Source: Sphingomonas beigongshangi (lineage in GTDB: Bacteria > Pseudomonadota > Alphaproteobacteria > Sphingomonadales > Sphingomonadaceae). From it: a DNA stretch of 64,000 bases. The notes beneath the pieces are model-generated. The model was given only the letters and a program-made list of their open reading frames with translations. It was not told where the DNA came from and made no database searches. Made by a program: the position numbers and the translations under genes. The DNA is taken from positions 186,001 to 250,000 of the forward strand of contig NZ_JADHDT010000005.1 of NCBI RefSeq assembly GCF_016820445.1, given 5' to 3'. This document shows, in pieces, positions 17,445 to 26,938 of the stretch (its first letter is position 1; each line of letters begins with the position of its first letter).

Positions 17445-18712
17445 GCGTCCTCCTCCAGCGCGAGGCTCGCGAGCGGCAGCGTCAGGCGCGTCTCGGCGCC
17501 GCCGCCCGGCAGGTTGCGCGCCTCCAGGGACCCGCCCAGCGTCCGCAGGACGTTGGTGGCGAGGAACAAGCCGAGTCCGGCGCCCTGACGCGGCTTGCTG
17601 CTGTTATAGGGGCGGCCGAGGCTTTCGAGTACCTGCGGGGGATAGCCGATGCCGTCGTCCTGTACCGACAGGATCAGGTCGTCCGCGTCGGTGACGGCGA
17701 CCAGCGCGATCGTCGTCGCGGATGCCTCGGCGGCATTGTCGAGCAGCGCGGTCAGCGCCTGTCCCAGCGCCCGGTCGGCCACGATCGGCCGGTCATGCCC
17801 CAGACGATCCTCGAACCCGACCCTGCCGGGCCAGGTTTCGACGATGCCCCGCAGGAAGCGCCGCAGCGTCGTGCGCGCCGGCGCCTCGCCCGTCACCTCG
17901 CCGGCGGCGAAGAGGATACCGGAGACGATCGCCTTGCAGCGCTTCACCTCCGCCTGCATCTCGTCAACCTCGGCGGCGAGGCGCGGATCGGCGCGGATCA
18001 GGCTCTCCGTCTTCCAGTCGCCGAGCAGCACGGAGATGGAGGACAAAGGCGTGCCAAGTTCGTGCGCGGCGCCGCTGGCGAGCAGGCCCATGCGCACGAT
18101 CTGCTCCTCCTCCGCGGCGCGACGGCGCATTTCGGCGAGATGCGCGTCGCGGCTGCGCAAGTTGGCGGCGATGCGGGTGACGAACAGCACCAGCAGCACC
18201 GCGGCGAGGACGAAGGCGAACCAGCTGCCGAGGATATAGACGGGCGACAGACTGGTGGCGAAATCGGCGGGCAGCAGCAGCGGGCGATGCTCGATCGCCA
18301 GCAGCGCGAAGGTCGCGCTGGTGATGCCGACCAGCGCCCAGCTCGCCCACACCTCCAGCAGCACCGCGCCCATCACGACCTGGAGCAGGTAGAGCAGCAC
18401 GAACGGGTTGGAGGCGCCGCCGCTGAGGTAGAGCTGCACGGTCAGCGCGGTGACGTCGACCAGCAGGCTGCCGAACAGTTCCGCATGCGTGACCGGCCAG
18501 CGCGCGAGGCGGAGCAGCGTGACCAGATTGAGGAACACCAGACCGCCGAGCACCGACACCATGGGCACCAGCGGCAGGCGGATGCCGAGGCCGTAGTGGA
18601 CGACGACGATCGCGGCGAGCTGCCCGCCGACGGCGAGCCAGCGCAGCAGCACCAGCTGGCGCATGTTGCGCTGGCTGGCGGCGTCGGCGCGGGCTGGGGA
18701 GGGGGGCAGCAT
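17441..18712 (-). CDS. regB: Redox-sensing histidine kinase of the RegB/PrrB/ActS family
   Basis: 423 residues. Six membrane helices (about residues 30-190) contain GGASNPFVLLYLLQV, the RegB quinone-binding GGxxNPF motif. The H-box is ASGAAHELGTPLSSISVLLGDW, followed by the EVKRCKAIVSGIL stretch, in which the Cys is the redox-active residue of the family, and ATP-binding N and G boxes (LLDNAAEAS, DDGIGYPP, GAGLGLFLA). Both known redox inputs are therefore intact. I started at the ATG at 18710-18712. It follows surf1 after 106 bp in the same direction. Confidence 0.93.
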   Translation of the reverse strand: MLPPSPARADAASQRNMRQLVLLRWLAVGGQLAAIVVVHYGLGIRLPLVPMVSVLGGLVFLNLVTLLRLARWPVTHAELFGSLLVDVTALTVQLYLSGGASNPFVLLYLLQVVMGAVLLEVWASWALVGITSATFALLAIEHRPLLLPADFATSLSPVYILGSWFAFVLAAVLLVLFVTRIAANLRSRDAHLAEMRRRAAEEEQIVRMGLLASGAAHELGTPLSSISVLLGDWKTESLIRADPRLAAEVDEMQAEVKRCKAIVSGILFAAGEVTGEAPARTTLRRFLRGIVETWPGRVGFEDRLGHDRPIVADRALGQALTALLDNAAEASATTIALVAVTDADDLILSVQDDGIGYPPQVLESLGRPYNSSKPRQGAGLGLFLATNVLRTLGGSLEARNLPGGGAETRLTLPLASLALEEDA

Positions 18713-18818
18713 GCGATGGCCAGTATAACGCCGGGACGGCGGCTTGGCATCCGTGGATGCGGGCGACGTGCGCGTGGATGGAAGGAGGGGGGCGACGGGC
18801 GCGGAGCGGACGATCCGC

Positions 18819-19505
18819 CTATATCCGTCGCCGCGACCGCCACGCCATGAACGCGACGAGCGCCGCCATGCCGAACCAGGTGATCGCATAGACGAGGTGG
18901 TTGTTGGGGAAGCGGACCACCGTCAGCCCGCCGCGCGGCCAGCCGCTGGTCGGTTGGCGCGCGTCGATGAAATAGGGAGCGAGGCGGTCAAGCCGGTGTC
19001 GGGCGCCGATCGCGGCGACGTCGCGTGAATACCAACGGTCGGCGGCGGGATCGTTGTGGCGCAGAAAGGCACCGTTCGGTTCGGAGAGGCGGAGCAGGCC
19101 GACGACGCGCTGCGGCCCGGCCGGTGCCGGCACGCGCCCGCGCAGCGCGGCGGGGACGAAGCCGCGGTTGACGAGAAGCATGAAGCCCGCGTCGGTGACG
19201 AGCGGCGTCACCACCCAATAGCCGCCGCCGAGCTCCGTCACCGCCTGGACATAGGCGTCGGCCCCCGCTTGATAGCGGCCGGTGGCGAGAACGGGGCGAT
19301 AAGCATCGGCCTTGCCGATGGTGCGCCAGGCGTCGGGGCCGGGCGCGGGAACCGGCGGCAGGCCCAGCTGCCGATTGGTCTGCGCGATCAGCGCGCGCTT
19401 CCATTGCAATCGCTCGACTTGCCAGATGCCGAGCCCGATCAGCAGCAGGATCGCGGCCGCCACGAGGATCGTGGCGACCGCGCGGCGGGGCGATCGGGAA
19501 GCCAT
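18819..19505 (-). CDS. SURF1 family oxidase-assembly protein
   Basis: 228 residues with two membrane helices, one at the N-terminus (ATILVAAAILLLIGLGIWQVERLQWKRALI) and one at the C-terminus (HLVYAITWFGMAALVAFMAW), around a periplasmic domain. The sequence LGxWQxxRxxWK at the start and RPVLATGRY, LLVNRGFVP and YFIDA are SURF1 signatures. It acts in haem-copper oxidase assembly and lies 14 bp after cyoD. Confidence 0.92.
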   Translation of the reverse strand: MASRSPRRAVATILVAAAILLLIGLGIWQVERLQWKRALIAQTNRQLGLPPVPAPGPDAWRTIGKADAYRPVLATGRYQAGADAYVQAVTELGGGYWVVTPLVTDAGFMLLVNRGFVPAALRGRVPAPAGPQRVVGLLRLSEPNGAFLRHNDPAADRWYSRDVAAIGARHRLDRLAPYFIDARQPTSGWPRGGLTVVRFPNNHLVYAITWFGMAALVAFMAWRSRRRI

Positions 19506-19519
19506 CGCCCGGCGGCTCC

Positions 19520-19921
19520 CTACATCGCGGACATAGCGCCGCTGCCCGGCATCATGTTGAGGTTCATGTGATACATGACCCACAAGGAGCCCGACAGGCA
19601 GATCACGACGATGACGATGGTGAACAGCAGCGCCATCAGCGTCCAGCCGTTCTCCGACTTCGTATTCATGTGCAGGAAGTAGATCATGTGCACGACGATC
19701 TGCACCAGCGCGAACGCCATGCAGAGGCCGGCGGTGACCCGGTGATCGGCAAAGGCGTTGGTCATCACCAGCGCGAAGGGGATCGCGGTGAGGATGACCG
19801 ACAGGACGAAACCGATCACATAGTCGCGCATCGACCCGTGCGGCGCGCCGTCATGGCCGTGCCCGTGCCCGTTATCGCCGTGGCCATGGTCGTGGCCGTG
19901 CGCGTGGTTACCGGCGCTCAT
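19520..19921 (-). CDS. cyoD: Cytochrome o ubiquinol oxidase subunit IV
   Basis: 133 residues with three membrane helices (about residues 35-55, 65-85 and 98-118). The N-terminal 28 residues are extremely His/Gly/Asp-rich (HAHGHDHGHGDNGHGHGHD), which is a longer His tract than in E. coli CyoD and might bind metal. The core ALVQIVVHMIYFLHMNTKSENGW is diagnostic. It overlaps cyoC by four bases. Confidence 0.94.
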   Translation of the reverse strand: MSAGNHAHGHDHGHGDNGHGHGHDGAPHGSMRDYVIGFVLSVILTAIPFALVMTNAFADHRVTAGLCMAFALVQIVVHMIYFLHMNTKSENGWTLMALLFTIVIVVICLSGSLWVMYHMNLNMMPGSGAMSAM

Positions 19922-20547
19922 CGCAGCACTCCCAGCAGGTAGACGAAGGTGAAGACGCCGATCCAGATGACGTCGAGGAAGTGCCAGAACAGCGACAGGC
20001 ACTGCAGCCGGCGCTGGTTGGCCGGGATCAGCCCCTTGCGCCCCACCTGCACCATCAGCGTCACCAGCCAGATCAAGCCGAAGGTGACGTGCAGCCCGTG
20101 CGTCGACACCAAAGTGAAGAAGGAGGACAGGAAGGCGCTGCGCTGCGGCGTCGCGCCTTCATGGATCAGGTTGCCGAACTCGTAGAGCTCGATGCCGACG
20201 AAGGACGCGCCGAACAGGCCGGTGACCGCCAGCCAGAGCTGGACCGCGCGCGCCTTGCCCTGGTTCATCGCCAGCATGGCGAAGCCATAGGTGATCGAGG
20301 ACAGCAGCAGCATCGAGGTGTTGAGCGCGACCAGCGGCAGCTCGAAGATCTCGTGCGGCTGCGGGCCACCGGCGTAGCTGCCGCCATAGACGCCATAGGC
20401 CGCGAACAGCATGGCGAAGATCAGGCAGTCGCTCATCAGATAGAGCCAGAAGCCCAGCATCGTGCTGCCGCCGGCCTCATGCTCGTGCTCGTCGAGCTCG
20501 TAGAAGATCGGCGCCTCGGCGCCGGGGGGGATGGTGGCTGTGCTCAT
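19918..20547 (-). CDS. cyoC: Cytochrome o ubiquinol oxidase subunit III
   Basis: 209 residues with five membrane helices, the subunit III fold without the first two helices of aa3 oxidases. STHGLHVTFGLIWLVTL and FWHFLDVIWIGVFTFVYL are the conserved ends. It lies 6 bp after cyoB, so it belongs to one transcript. Confidence 0.95.
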   Translation of the reverse strand: MSTATIPPGAEAPIFYELDEHEHEAGGSTMLGFWLYLMSDCLIFAMLFAAYGVYGGSYAGGPQPHEIFELPLVALNTSMLLLSSITYGFAMLAMNQGKARAVQLWLAVTGLFGASFVGIELYEFGNLIHEGATPQRSAFLSSFFTLVSTHGLHVTFGLIWLVTLMVQVGRKGLIPANQRRLQCLSLFWHFLDVIWIGVFTFVYLLGVLR

Positions 20548-20553
20548 GGGTCC

Positions 20554-22554
20554 TCAGGCTCCCGCCGTCGCCAGCGCCTTGGTGCGCGCATTCTCGGTCG
20601 CGGTCACTTCGTCGGCAGGGATGTAATAGTCGCGGTCGTAGATGAAGGTGTGGCCGATCGCGACCGCCAGGATCCCGACGAAGCACAGGATCGCCAGCCA
20701 CCAGATGTACCAGATCATCGCGAGCCCGAAGACCATCGACAGGCCGGCCAGGATCACACCCGAGCCGGTGTTGCTGGGCATGTGGATCGGACGGAATCCC
20801 TCCTCCGGGCGCGCCGCATTGCGGCTCTTCATGTCGTACCAGGCGTCGAGATCGTGGACGACCGGCGTGAACGCGAAGTTGTAGGCCGGCGGCGGCGACG
20901 AGGTCGCCCACTCCAGGCTGCGTGCGTTCCACGGATCGCCCGTGGTGTCGACGAGCTTGTCGCGGTTCCGGATGCTGACGAACAGCTGCATCAGGAAGGC
21001 GCCGATGCCCGCCGCGATGATCACCGCGCCGATGGCCGCGATGATGAACCAGATCTGCAGGCTGGGATCGTCGAAGTGGCGCAGGCGACGCGTCACGCCC
21101 ATCAGGCCCAGCACGTAGAGCGGCATGAAGGCGACGTAGAAGCCGATCGTCCAGCACCAGAAGCTGATCGTGCCCCAGAACTTGTCGAGCTTGAAGCCGA
21201 ACGCCTTCGGGAACCAGAAGTTGATGCCCGCGAACATGCCGAACAGCACGCCGCCGATGATCACGTTGTGGAAGTGCGCGACCAGGAACAGCGAGTTGTG
21301 CAGCACGAAGTCTGCGGGCGGTACCGCGAGCAGTACGCCGGTCATGCCGCCGATCACGAAGGTGATCATGAACGCGATGGTCCACATCATCGGCAGCTCG
21401 AAGCGGATCCGCCCCTTGTACATGGTGAACAGCCAGTTGAAGATCTTCGCGCCCGTCGGGATCGAGATGATCATGGTGGTGATGCCGAAGAACGAGTTGA
21501 CGCTCGCCCCCGACCCCATGGTGAAGAAGTGGTGCAGCCAGACGAGATAGGCGAGGATGGTGATGACCAGCAGCGCGTAGACCATCGACGTGTAGCCGAA
21601 CAGGCGCTTGCCGCAGAAGGCGCTGGTGACCTCGCTGAACACGCCGAACGCCGGCAGGATCAGGATGTACACCTCCGGGTGGCCCCAGATCCAGATCATG
21701 TTGGTGTACATCATGGGGTTGCCGCCCATGGTGTTGGTGAAGAAGTGCGTGCCGACGTAGCGGTCGAGGCTGAGCAGCGCGAGCACGGCGGTCAGGATCG
21801 GGAAGGCGGCGACGATCAGGGTGTTGGTCGCCAGCGCGGACCAGGTGAAGATCGGCATCTTCATCAGGCTCATGCCCGGCGCGCGCATCTTGATGATGGT
21901 GGTGAGCAGGTTGACGCCCGACAGCAACGTGCCGACGCCCGCGATCTGCAACGCCCAGACGTAATAATCCACGCCGACGTCGGGGCTGTAGTCGAGGCCC
22001 GATAGCGGCGCCATCGCCAGCCAGCCGGTGCGCGCGAATTCGCCGACGAACAGGCTGGCCATGACGATCAGCGCGCCTGCGACGGTCATCCAGAAGCTGA
22101 AGTTGTTGAGGAAGGGGAAGGACACGTCGCGCGCGCCGATCTGCAGCGGCACGACATAGTTCATCAGGCCCGTGACGAACGGCATCGCCACGAAGAAGAT
22201 CATGATGACACCGTGCGCGGTGAAGACCTGGTCATAGTGATGCGCGGGCAGGAAACCCTCGTTCGAGCCGAACGCCATCGCCTGCTGCGCGCGCATCATC
22301 AGCGCGTCAGCGAAGCCGCGCAGCAGCATGATGATGCCGAGCACCATGTACATGATGCCGATCTTCTTGTGGTCGACGCTGGTGAACCACTCCTTCCACA
22401 GATAGCCCCACACCTTGAAATAGGTGAGCGCGCCCAGCACCGCCGCGCCGCCGATCGCGACCATGATGAAGGTCGCGACCAGGATCGGCTCGTGGATGGG
22501 GAAGCTGTCGAGCGTCAGGCGCCCGAAGATGGTCTTGAGCAGGGAATCGGACAT
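20554..22554 (-). CDS. cyoB: Cytochrome o ubiquinol oxidase subunit I
   Basis: 666 residues, the catalytic haem-copper subunit, which reduces O2 to water with quinol electrons and pumps protons. Ligands can be read: the low-spin haem His in [10 protein letters not shown]; the CuB His cross-linked to Tyr in [13 protein letters not shown]; CuB His-His in [10 protein letters not shown]; and haem o3/b His in [14 protein letters not shown]. The K-channel region and an N-terminal extra helix match CyoB. I chose the ATG at 22552-22554. Confidence 0.97.
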   Translation of the reverse strand: MSDSLLKTIFGRLTLDSFPIHEPILVATFIMVAIGGAAVLGALTYFKVWGYLWKEWFTSVDHKKIGIMYMVLGIIMLLRGFADALMMRAQQAMAFGSNEGFLPAHHYDQVFTAHGVIMIFFVAMPFVTGLMNYVVPLQIGARDVSFPFLNNFSFWMTVAGALIVMASLFVGEFARTGWLAMAPLSGLDYSPDVGVDYYVWALQIAGVGTLLSGVNLLTTIIKMRAPGMSLMKMPIFTWSALATNTLIVAAFPILTAVLALLSLDRYVGTHFFTNTMGGNPMMYTNMIWIWGHPEVYILILPAFGVFSEVTSAFCGKRLFGYTSMVYALLVITILAYLVWLHHFFTMGSGASVNSFFGITTMIISIPTGAKIFNWLFTMYKGRIRFELPMMWTIAFMITFVIGGMTGVLLAVPPADFVLHNSLFLVAHFHNVIIGGVLFGMFAGINFWFPKAFGFKLDKFWGTISFWCWTIGFYVAFMPLYVLGLMGVTRRLRHFDDPSLQIWFIIAAIGAVIIAAGIGAFLMQLFVSIRNRDKLVDTTGDPWNARSLEWATSSPPPAYNFAFTPVVHDLDAWYDMKSRNAARPEEGFRPIHMPSNTGSGVILAGLSMVFGLAMIWYIWWLAILCFVGILAVAIGHTFIYDRDYYIPADEVTATENARTKALATAGA

Positions 22555-22565
22555 GGGTCTTCGTC

Positions 22566-23732
22566 CTACGAGCGGGCGATCGGCGCGCGGCCGGCGAACG
22601 GCTGCGGCAACGGATCGGCCGAGGTCATGGTGCGGTTCGCTGCCGAACCGCGATCGTTGGTGCCGGGCGCGGGCGGGCGCGGGGCGTTGCGGTGGGGGCT
22701 CGAGCCCTTTTCCTCCGGCGTCTTCAGGATCGCGCCCTTCGCCTCGCTGCCGCGCTGGTCGGGCGTGTCGTTGACCGCGGACCCATGGCCGCCGCCGGCC
22801 TGCATGTCCTTGGCCATCGTATCCTGCATGCACGACAGGCCGGGCTGGATGCACATGCCGACCGCGCGGTCGAACAATTGCGGCTCCACCGCCGCAAAGC
22901 GGATCGCGGGCACCCGCTCGCTCGGCTTCTCGAGCTGCATGTACGTCGCGGCGTTCAGCGTGCGCCCCGCGGTCTTCGCCTCCGACACCCAGCGCGCGAA
23001 GCCCGCGTCATCGACGCTGTCGACCGGGAAGTGCATGTAGGAGAAGCCCGCGCCGCTGTAATTGGCGGACATGCCCTCGAAGCGGCCCGGGCGGTTGAGC
23101 ACCGCGTGCAGCTTCGTCTCCATGCCCGGCATCGTGTAGACCATGCCGGCCATCGCGGGGACGTAGAAGGCGTTCATCACCGACGAGGACGTCAGGCGGA
23201 AACGGACCTGGCGATCCTTGGGCAGAACCAGTTCGTTGACGGTGGCGACGCCCTGTTCGGGATAGATGAACAGCCACTTCCAGTCGAGCGAGACGACCTG
23301 GATCTCCAGCGGCTTGTCCGTCTTGGCGAGCGGGCGCCCCTCCGCCAGCCGGGCGAGCGGACGATAGGGGTCGAGCGTATGCGTGCTGATCCAGGTGAGC
23401 GCGCCCAGGGCGATGATGATGAGCAGCGGGGCGGACCAGATGACGAGTTCCAGGCCGGTCGAATGATCCCAGTCCGGCGCATATTCGGCGTCCGTGTTGC
23501 TTGCGCGATACTTCCACGCGAACAGCACGGTCAGCACGATCACCGGGACGATGATCAGCAGCATCAGCCCGGTCGACGCCAGCACCAGTTTCGCCTGTTG
23601 CTGCGCGACGTCGCCGGACGGGTTCATCACCACCATGTCGCAGCCGCCCAGAAGGGCGGGCGCGGCGAGGACGACGGCGAGTGCGCGCAGGCCTTTGCCG
23701 GTGCGCAGGGGGAGGGGCGGTTTGGCTCGCAT
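22566..23732 (-). CDS. cyoA: Cytochrome o ubiquinol oxidase subunit II (lipoprotein)
   Basis: 388 residues. The signal peptide ends at lipobox ALLGGC (Cys near residue 31), and two membrane helices precede a cupredoxin domain. The CuA ligands of cytochrome c oxidases are absent (here [12 protein letters not shown]), as expected for a quinol-type subunit. The last ~70 residues are a low-complexity Gly/Pro/Asp tail that E. coli CyoA lacks. It is the first gene of the cyo operon, divergent from the MFS gene. Confidence 0.95.
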   Translation of the reverse strand: MRAKPPLPLRTGKGLRALAVVLAAPALLGGCDMVVMNPSGDVAQQQAKLVLASTGLMLLIIVPVIVLTVLFAWKYRASNTDAEYAPDWDHSTGLELVIWSAPLLIIIALGALTWISTHTLDPYRPLARLAEGRPLAKTDKPLEIQVVSLDWKWLFIYPEQGVATVNELVLPKDRQVRFRLTSSSVMNAFYVPAMAGMVYTMPGMETKLHAVLNRPGRFEGMSANYSGAGFSYMHFPVDSVDDAGFARWVSEAKTAGRTLNAATYMQLEKPSERVPAIRFAAVEPQLFDRAVGMCIQPGLSCMQDTMAKDMQAGGGHGSAVNDTPDQRGSEAKGAILKTPEEKGSSPHRNAPRPPAPGTNDRGSAANRTMTSADPLPQPFAGRAPIARS

Positions 23733-23767
23733 GACCGTGCGCCTAAGCCTGCGCGCTGCACTGCAAA

Positions 23768-23786
23768 ATAGGACATTTTGTCCTAT
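23768..23786. promoter_or_regulatory. Palindromic operator candidate upstream of cyoA
   Basis: ATAGGACA-TTT-TGTCCTAT is a perfect inverted repeat with 8-bp arms, 36 bp before the cyoA start and about 117 bp before the divergent MFS start. It does not match FNR, Fur or LexA consensus. It most likely binds a dimeric repressor of the oxidase operon; the regulator is not known. Confidence 0.7.
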
Positions 23787-23902
23787 CCCGCGGCGCAGCA
23801 TGCGACGTTACAGGGGAGCACTTGCGCCGGGACCGTGTTAGGCTCCGGTGCGTTGAGACGATGAGGTCGGGCGACCTCCATGTGAAGACAGGATGACGAT
23901 TC

Positions 23903-25231
23903 ATGGCCGTGGCTTCCGCCCATTCCGCCCCGCTCGAGCGCGACGCGCGTGCGGTCAACACTCAGGGCGACCATCAGGTCCGTCCCGGTGAGATTGCGAT
24001 AGGCGTCATCATCGGCCGTACGTCGGAATTCTTCGACTTTTTCGTGTACGCGATCGCTTCGGTGCTCGTCTTTCCGCAGGTCGTCTTCCCCTATCTCGAC
24101 CGGCTGAGCGGCACGCTCTGGTCCTTTGCCCTGTTCCCGCTCGCCTGGATCGTCCGGCCGATCGGGACGCAGGTGTTCATGTGGGTGGACCGCCAGCACG
24201 GGCGCGGCACGAAACTGACGATCGCGCTGCTGCTGCTCGGCACGTCGACCGTGTCGCTGGCCTTCCTTCCCGGCTATGCGGAGGCGGGCAACGCGTCGGC
24301 GGTGCTCCTCGCGCTGTTCCGCATCGGCCAGGGCCTCGCCCTGGGCGGCGCCTGGGATGGCCTCGCCTCCCTGCTCGCGCTCAACGCGCCGGAGAAGAAG
24401 CGCGGCTGGTATGCGATGGTGCCGCAGCTGGGCGCGCCGCTGGGCCTGATCGTGGCGAGCGGCCTGTTCGCCTTCTTCCTTGCCAACATGGAGCCGGTCG
24501 ACTTCCTGTCGTGGGGCTGGCGGTATCCGTTCTTCGTCGCCTTCGCGCTCAACGTCGTCGCGCTGTTCGCGCGCCTGCGTATCGTCGTCACGCCCGAATA
24601 TACCGAGTTGTTCCACAGCCGCGAGCTGACGCCATCGCCGGTGCTGCCCACCATCAAGGCGCAGTGGCGCAACATCATCATCGGTGCCTTCGCGCCGCTG
24701 GCCAGCTTCGCGCTGTTCCACATGGTGACGGTGTTCCCGCTGTCGTGGATCTTCCTCTACACCAACGTCAACATCGCCTGGTTCCTGGGGATCGAGATCG
24801 TCGGCGCGGTCTTCGGCCTGGGCGCGCTGGTCGCATCTGGGCTGCTCGCCGATCGCGTCGGCCGCCGCTCGCTGCTGGGCTATACCGCCGTCGGCATCGC
24901 GGTGTTCAGCGGCTTCGCGCCGCAGCTGCTGCGCGGCGGCACCGCGGGCGAACTGGTGTTCATGATCGCCGGCTTCGTCCTGCTTGGCCTGTCGTTCGGC
25001 CAGTCGTCGGGCGCGGTGACGAGCAACTTCCCCAAGCGCGCGCGCTATACCGGTGCGGCGCTGACGTCGGATCTCGCCTGGCTGTTCGGCGCCGGATTCG
25101 CGCCGCTCGCGGCGCTGCTGCTCGCCAGCACCTTCGGGCTGATCGCGGCGGGCGGCTATCTGCTGTCGGGCGCGCTGGGCACGCTGATCGCGCTCGGCCT
25201 GAACAAGGAATTGGCGCGCCGGCTCGACTGA
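23903..25231 (+). CDS. MFS transporter, metabolite:H+ symporter-like
   Basis: 442 residues with 12 membrane segments. The opening GVIIGRTSEFFDFFVYAIAS has the acidic residue at the place seen in the metabolite:proton symporter branch, and the loop between helices 8 and 9 has GLLADRVGRRS, the classic MFS motif. The substrate is unknown. It is divergent from cyoA and shares the palindrome-bearing spacer, so control with the oxidase is possible. Confidence 0.88.
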   Translation: MAVASAHSAPLERDARAVNTQGDHQVRPGEIAIGVIIGRTSEFFDFFVYAIASVLVFPQVVFPYLDRLSGTLWSFALFPLAWIVRPIGTQVFMWVDRQHGRGTKLTIALLLLGTSTVSLAFLPGYAEAGNASAVLLALFRIGQGLALGGAWDGLASLLALNAPEKKRGWYAMVPQLGAPLGLIVASGLFAFFLANMEPVDFLSWGWRYPFFVAFALNVVALFARLRIVVTPEYTELFHSRELTPSPVLPTIKAQWRNIIIGAFAPLASFALFHMVTVFPLSWIFLYTNVNIAWFLGIEIVGAVFGLGALVASGLLADRVGRRSLLGYTAVGIAVFSGFAPQLLRGGTAGELVFMIAGFVLLGLSFGQSSGAVTSNFPKRARYTGAALTSDLAWLFGAGFAPLAALLLASTFGLIAAGGYLLSGALGTLIALGLNKELARRLD

Positions 25232-25268
25232 GCCGGCGGGTCGGGGGCGCCGCCCATCAGGGGGCCGA

Positions 25269-26009
25269 TCAGGGCGTGGCGTCGCCCCCGCTCATGCCCC
25301 CCATCGGCATCCGGCCGCCACCCGACATGCCGCCGGACATGCCACCATAACCGCCGCGCCGCCGACCGCCCTTGCGGTCGCCGCCGTGCCGGTCGCCGCC
25401 GAAGCTGCGTACCTCCGCACGCACGCGCACGTGCGGCAATTCGTCCCACATCAACTTGCCGTCGTGGTTGGTGTCCAGCGAGTCGAATCGCTGCTGCGCG
25501 GCGCGCGTGAATTCCTGCGGGTCCACGCCTCGGTTGAAGTTGCGGTCGGTGGAGGTCACCGGCTCCGGCAGGTCGAAATAGCTGAACCGCGCCGCGCCCA
25601 GCTTGCTGGGGTCGTAGAGCGGTCCACGCGTGCCCTGCACGTCGGCGCCGCCTTCGCCATCCGATCGCCGCGCGATGATCCCGCTGCCGCCCGCATTGCC
25701 CGAACGGACCTCGGGCGCGAGCGTGTTCTCATAATAGTCGATGTCGTCGGGATCGATCTCGCCGTCGTTCTTGCGGTCGAGGATCTTGAAGAAACGCATC
25801 GCATCCGCGACGAATTCCGCCTGCGACACCGCGCCATCGTGATTGGCGTCGGCGGCATCGAACCAGGTGCGTTCCGGGTCGGGCGCGGCGTCGGTACCGC
25901 GGAAGGGCTGGCCCATCGGGCTGATGAAGATGCGGCGCGACCCTTCCGCCTGAGCGCCCGATCCGGTGGCGAGCGCAACGACGAGGGCGATGCTGGCGAG
26001 ACGACGCAT
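25269..26009 (-). CDS. Secreted EF-hand protein
   Basis: 246 residues with a signal peptide (RLASIALVVALATGSGAQA). EF-hand loops are visible as DAADANHDGAVSQAEF, DRKNDGEIDPDDI and DTNHDGKLMWDEL; a fourth, DRNFNRGVDPQEF, is degenerate. The C-terminal ~40 residues are Gly/Met/Arg-rich and disordered. It is a likely periplasmic or outer-surface calcium-binding protein. It is divergent from the OmpR-type regulator gene, so it may be a target. Confidence 0.85.
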   Translation of the reverse strand: MRRLASIALVVALATGSGAQAEGSRRIFISPMGQPFRGTDAAPDPERTWFDAADANHDGAVSQAEFVADAMRFFKILDRKNDGEIDPDDIDYYENTLAPEVRSGNAGGSGIIARRSDGEGGADVQGTRGPLYDPSKLGAARFSYFDLPEPVTSTDRNFNRGVDPQEFTRAAQQRFDSLDTNHDGKLMWDELPHVRVRAEVRSFGGDRHGGDRKGGRRRGGYGGMSGGMSGGGRMPMGGMSGGDATP

Positions 26010-26215
26010 GGAAATTCTCCCCCAGGAAAAAGCGGAGCATAGCGTCAATCAGGCGAATGTTACCCGCAAATGTCTGGGCAGGGGGCGTGCGCCCGTGACC
26101 CCGCGCGCGCGTCGGAAATCCTTCGCGTCGCGCCGCCGCCGCGCCGGCGGCTTGCGGCGCGAATCCACCCATGCTGATATCTTGCCGCAACAAAGCACTG
26201 GCATCGGACCGCCTC

Positions 26216-26938
26216 ATGACCCTGCTACCGACCGGCGCGGACCAGCCCGCATCGATTCTGGTGGTCGACGACGACCGCGACATCCGGACCCTCCTGACGC
26301 AGAGCCTCGGCGCGCGCGGCTATCGCGTGCAGGCGGCGGCGAACACGCGCGAGATGGACGCGGTACTGGAACGCGAGCGGATCGACGCGATCCTGCTCGA
26401 CGTGATGATGCCGGGAGAGGACGGCATCGCCGCGTGCCGCCGCATCGCGCGCGACGACGGGCCGGCGGTGATCTTCCTCAGCGCGCTCGGCGAGGAACGC
26501 GATCGGATCGTCGGGCTCGAGATGGGCGCGACGCATTATCTGCCCAAACCCTGCAGCGCCCGCGAGGTGCTGGCGACCGTGCGCGCCGCGCTGCGCATGC
26601 GCCGCCAGGTGACCGCCGGCGATCGGCTTTGCCTGGGCTTCGACGGCTGGGTGATGGACCTTGTCGCGCACGAGTTGTTCGACCCGCAGAATGTGCTGGT
26701 CGGCCTCACCGACGGCGAATTCGCGCTGCTGCGCGCCTTCGTCGAGCGGCCGCGCCGCGTCCTGTCGCGCGAGACGCTGCTCGAGGCGGCGCGCGGGCCG
26801 AATTCCGACGCGTTCGACCGTGCGATCGACGTACAGATCAGCCGCCTGCGCCGGAAGCTGCGCTGTGGCGGGGACGAAATGATCCGCACGATCCGGAACG
26901 AAGGCTATCTGTTCGTACCCGCCGTAGCGCGGGTATGA
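26216..26938 (+). CDS. OmpR/PhoB-family response regulator
   Basis: 240 residues. The receiver domain has DDD at the start (VVDDDRD), phospho-acceptor Asp in LLDVMMPGEDG, Ser in FLSALG and Lys in YLPKPCS. A winged-helix output domain follows, with LTDGEFALLRAFVERPRRVLSRE and DVQISRLRRKLR plus the terminal RNEGYLFVP. I chose the ATG at 26216; the ATG at 26171 adds 15 residues not typical of the family. It is coupled to the kinase gene (ATGA). Confidence 0.92.
   Translation: MTLLPTGADQPASILVVDDDRDIRTLLTQSLGARGYRVQAAANTREMDAVLERERIDAILLDVMMPGEDGIAACRRIARDDGPAVIFLSALGEERDRIVGLEMGATHYLPKPCSAREVLATVRAALRMRRQVTAGDRLCLGFDGWVMDLVAHELFDPQNVLVGLTDGEFALLRAFVERPRRVLSRETLLEAARGPNSDAFDRAIDVQISRLRRKLRCGGDEMIRTIRNEGYLFVPAVARV

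Noticed and set aside
19981..22005. Long plus-strand open frame opposite cyoC/cyoB
   Set aside because: Asp/Arg/His-rich nonsense translation antisense to clear oxidase genes.
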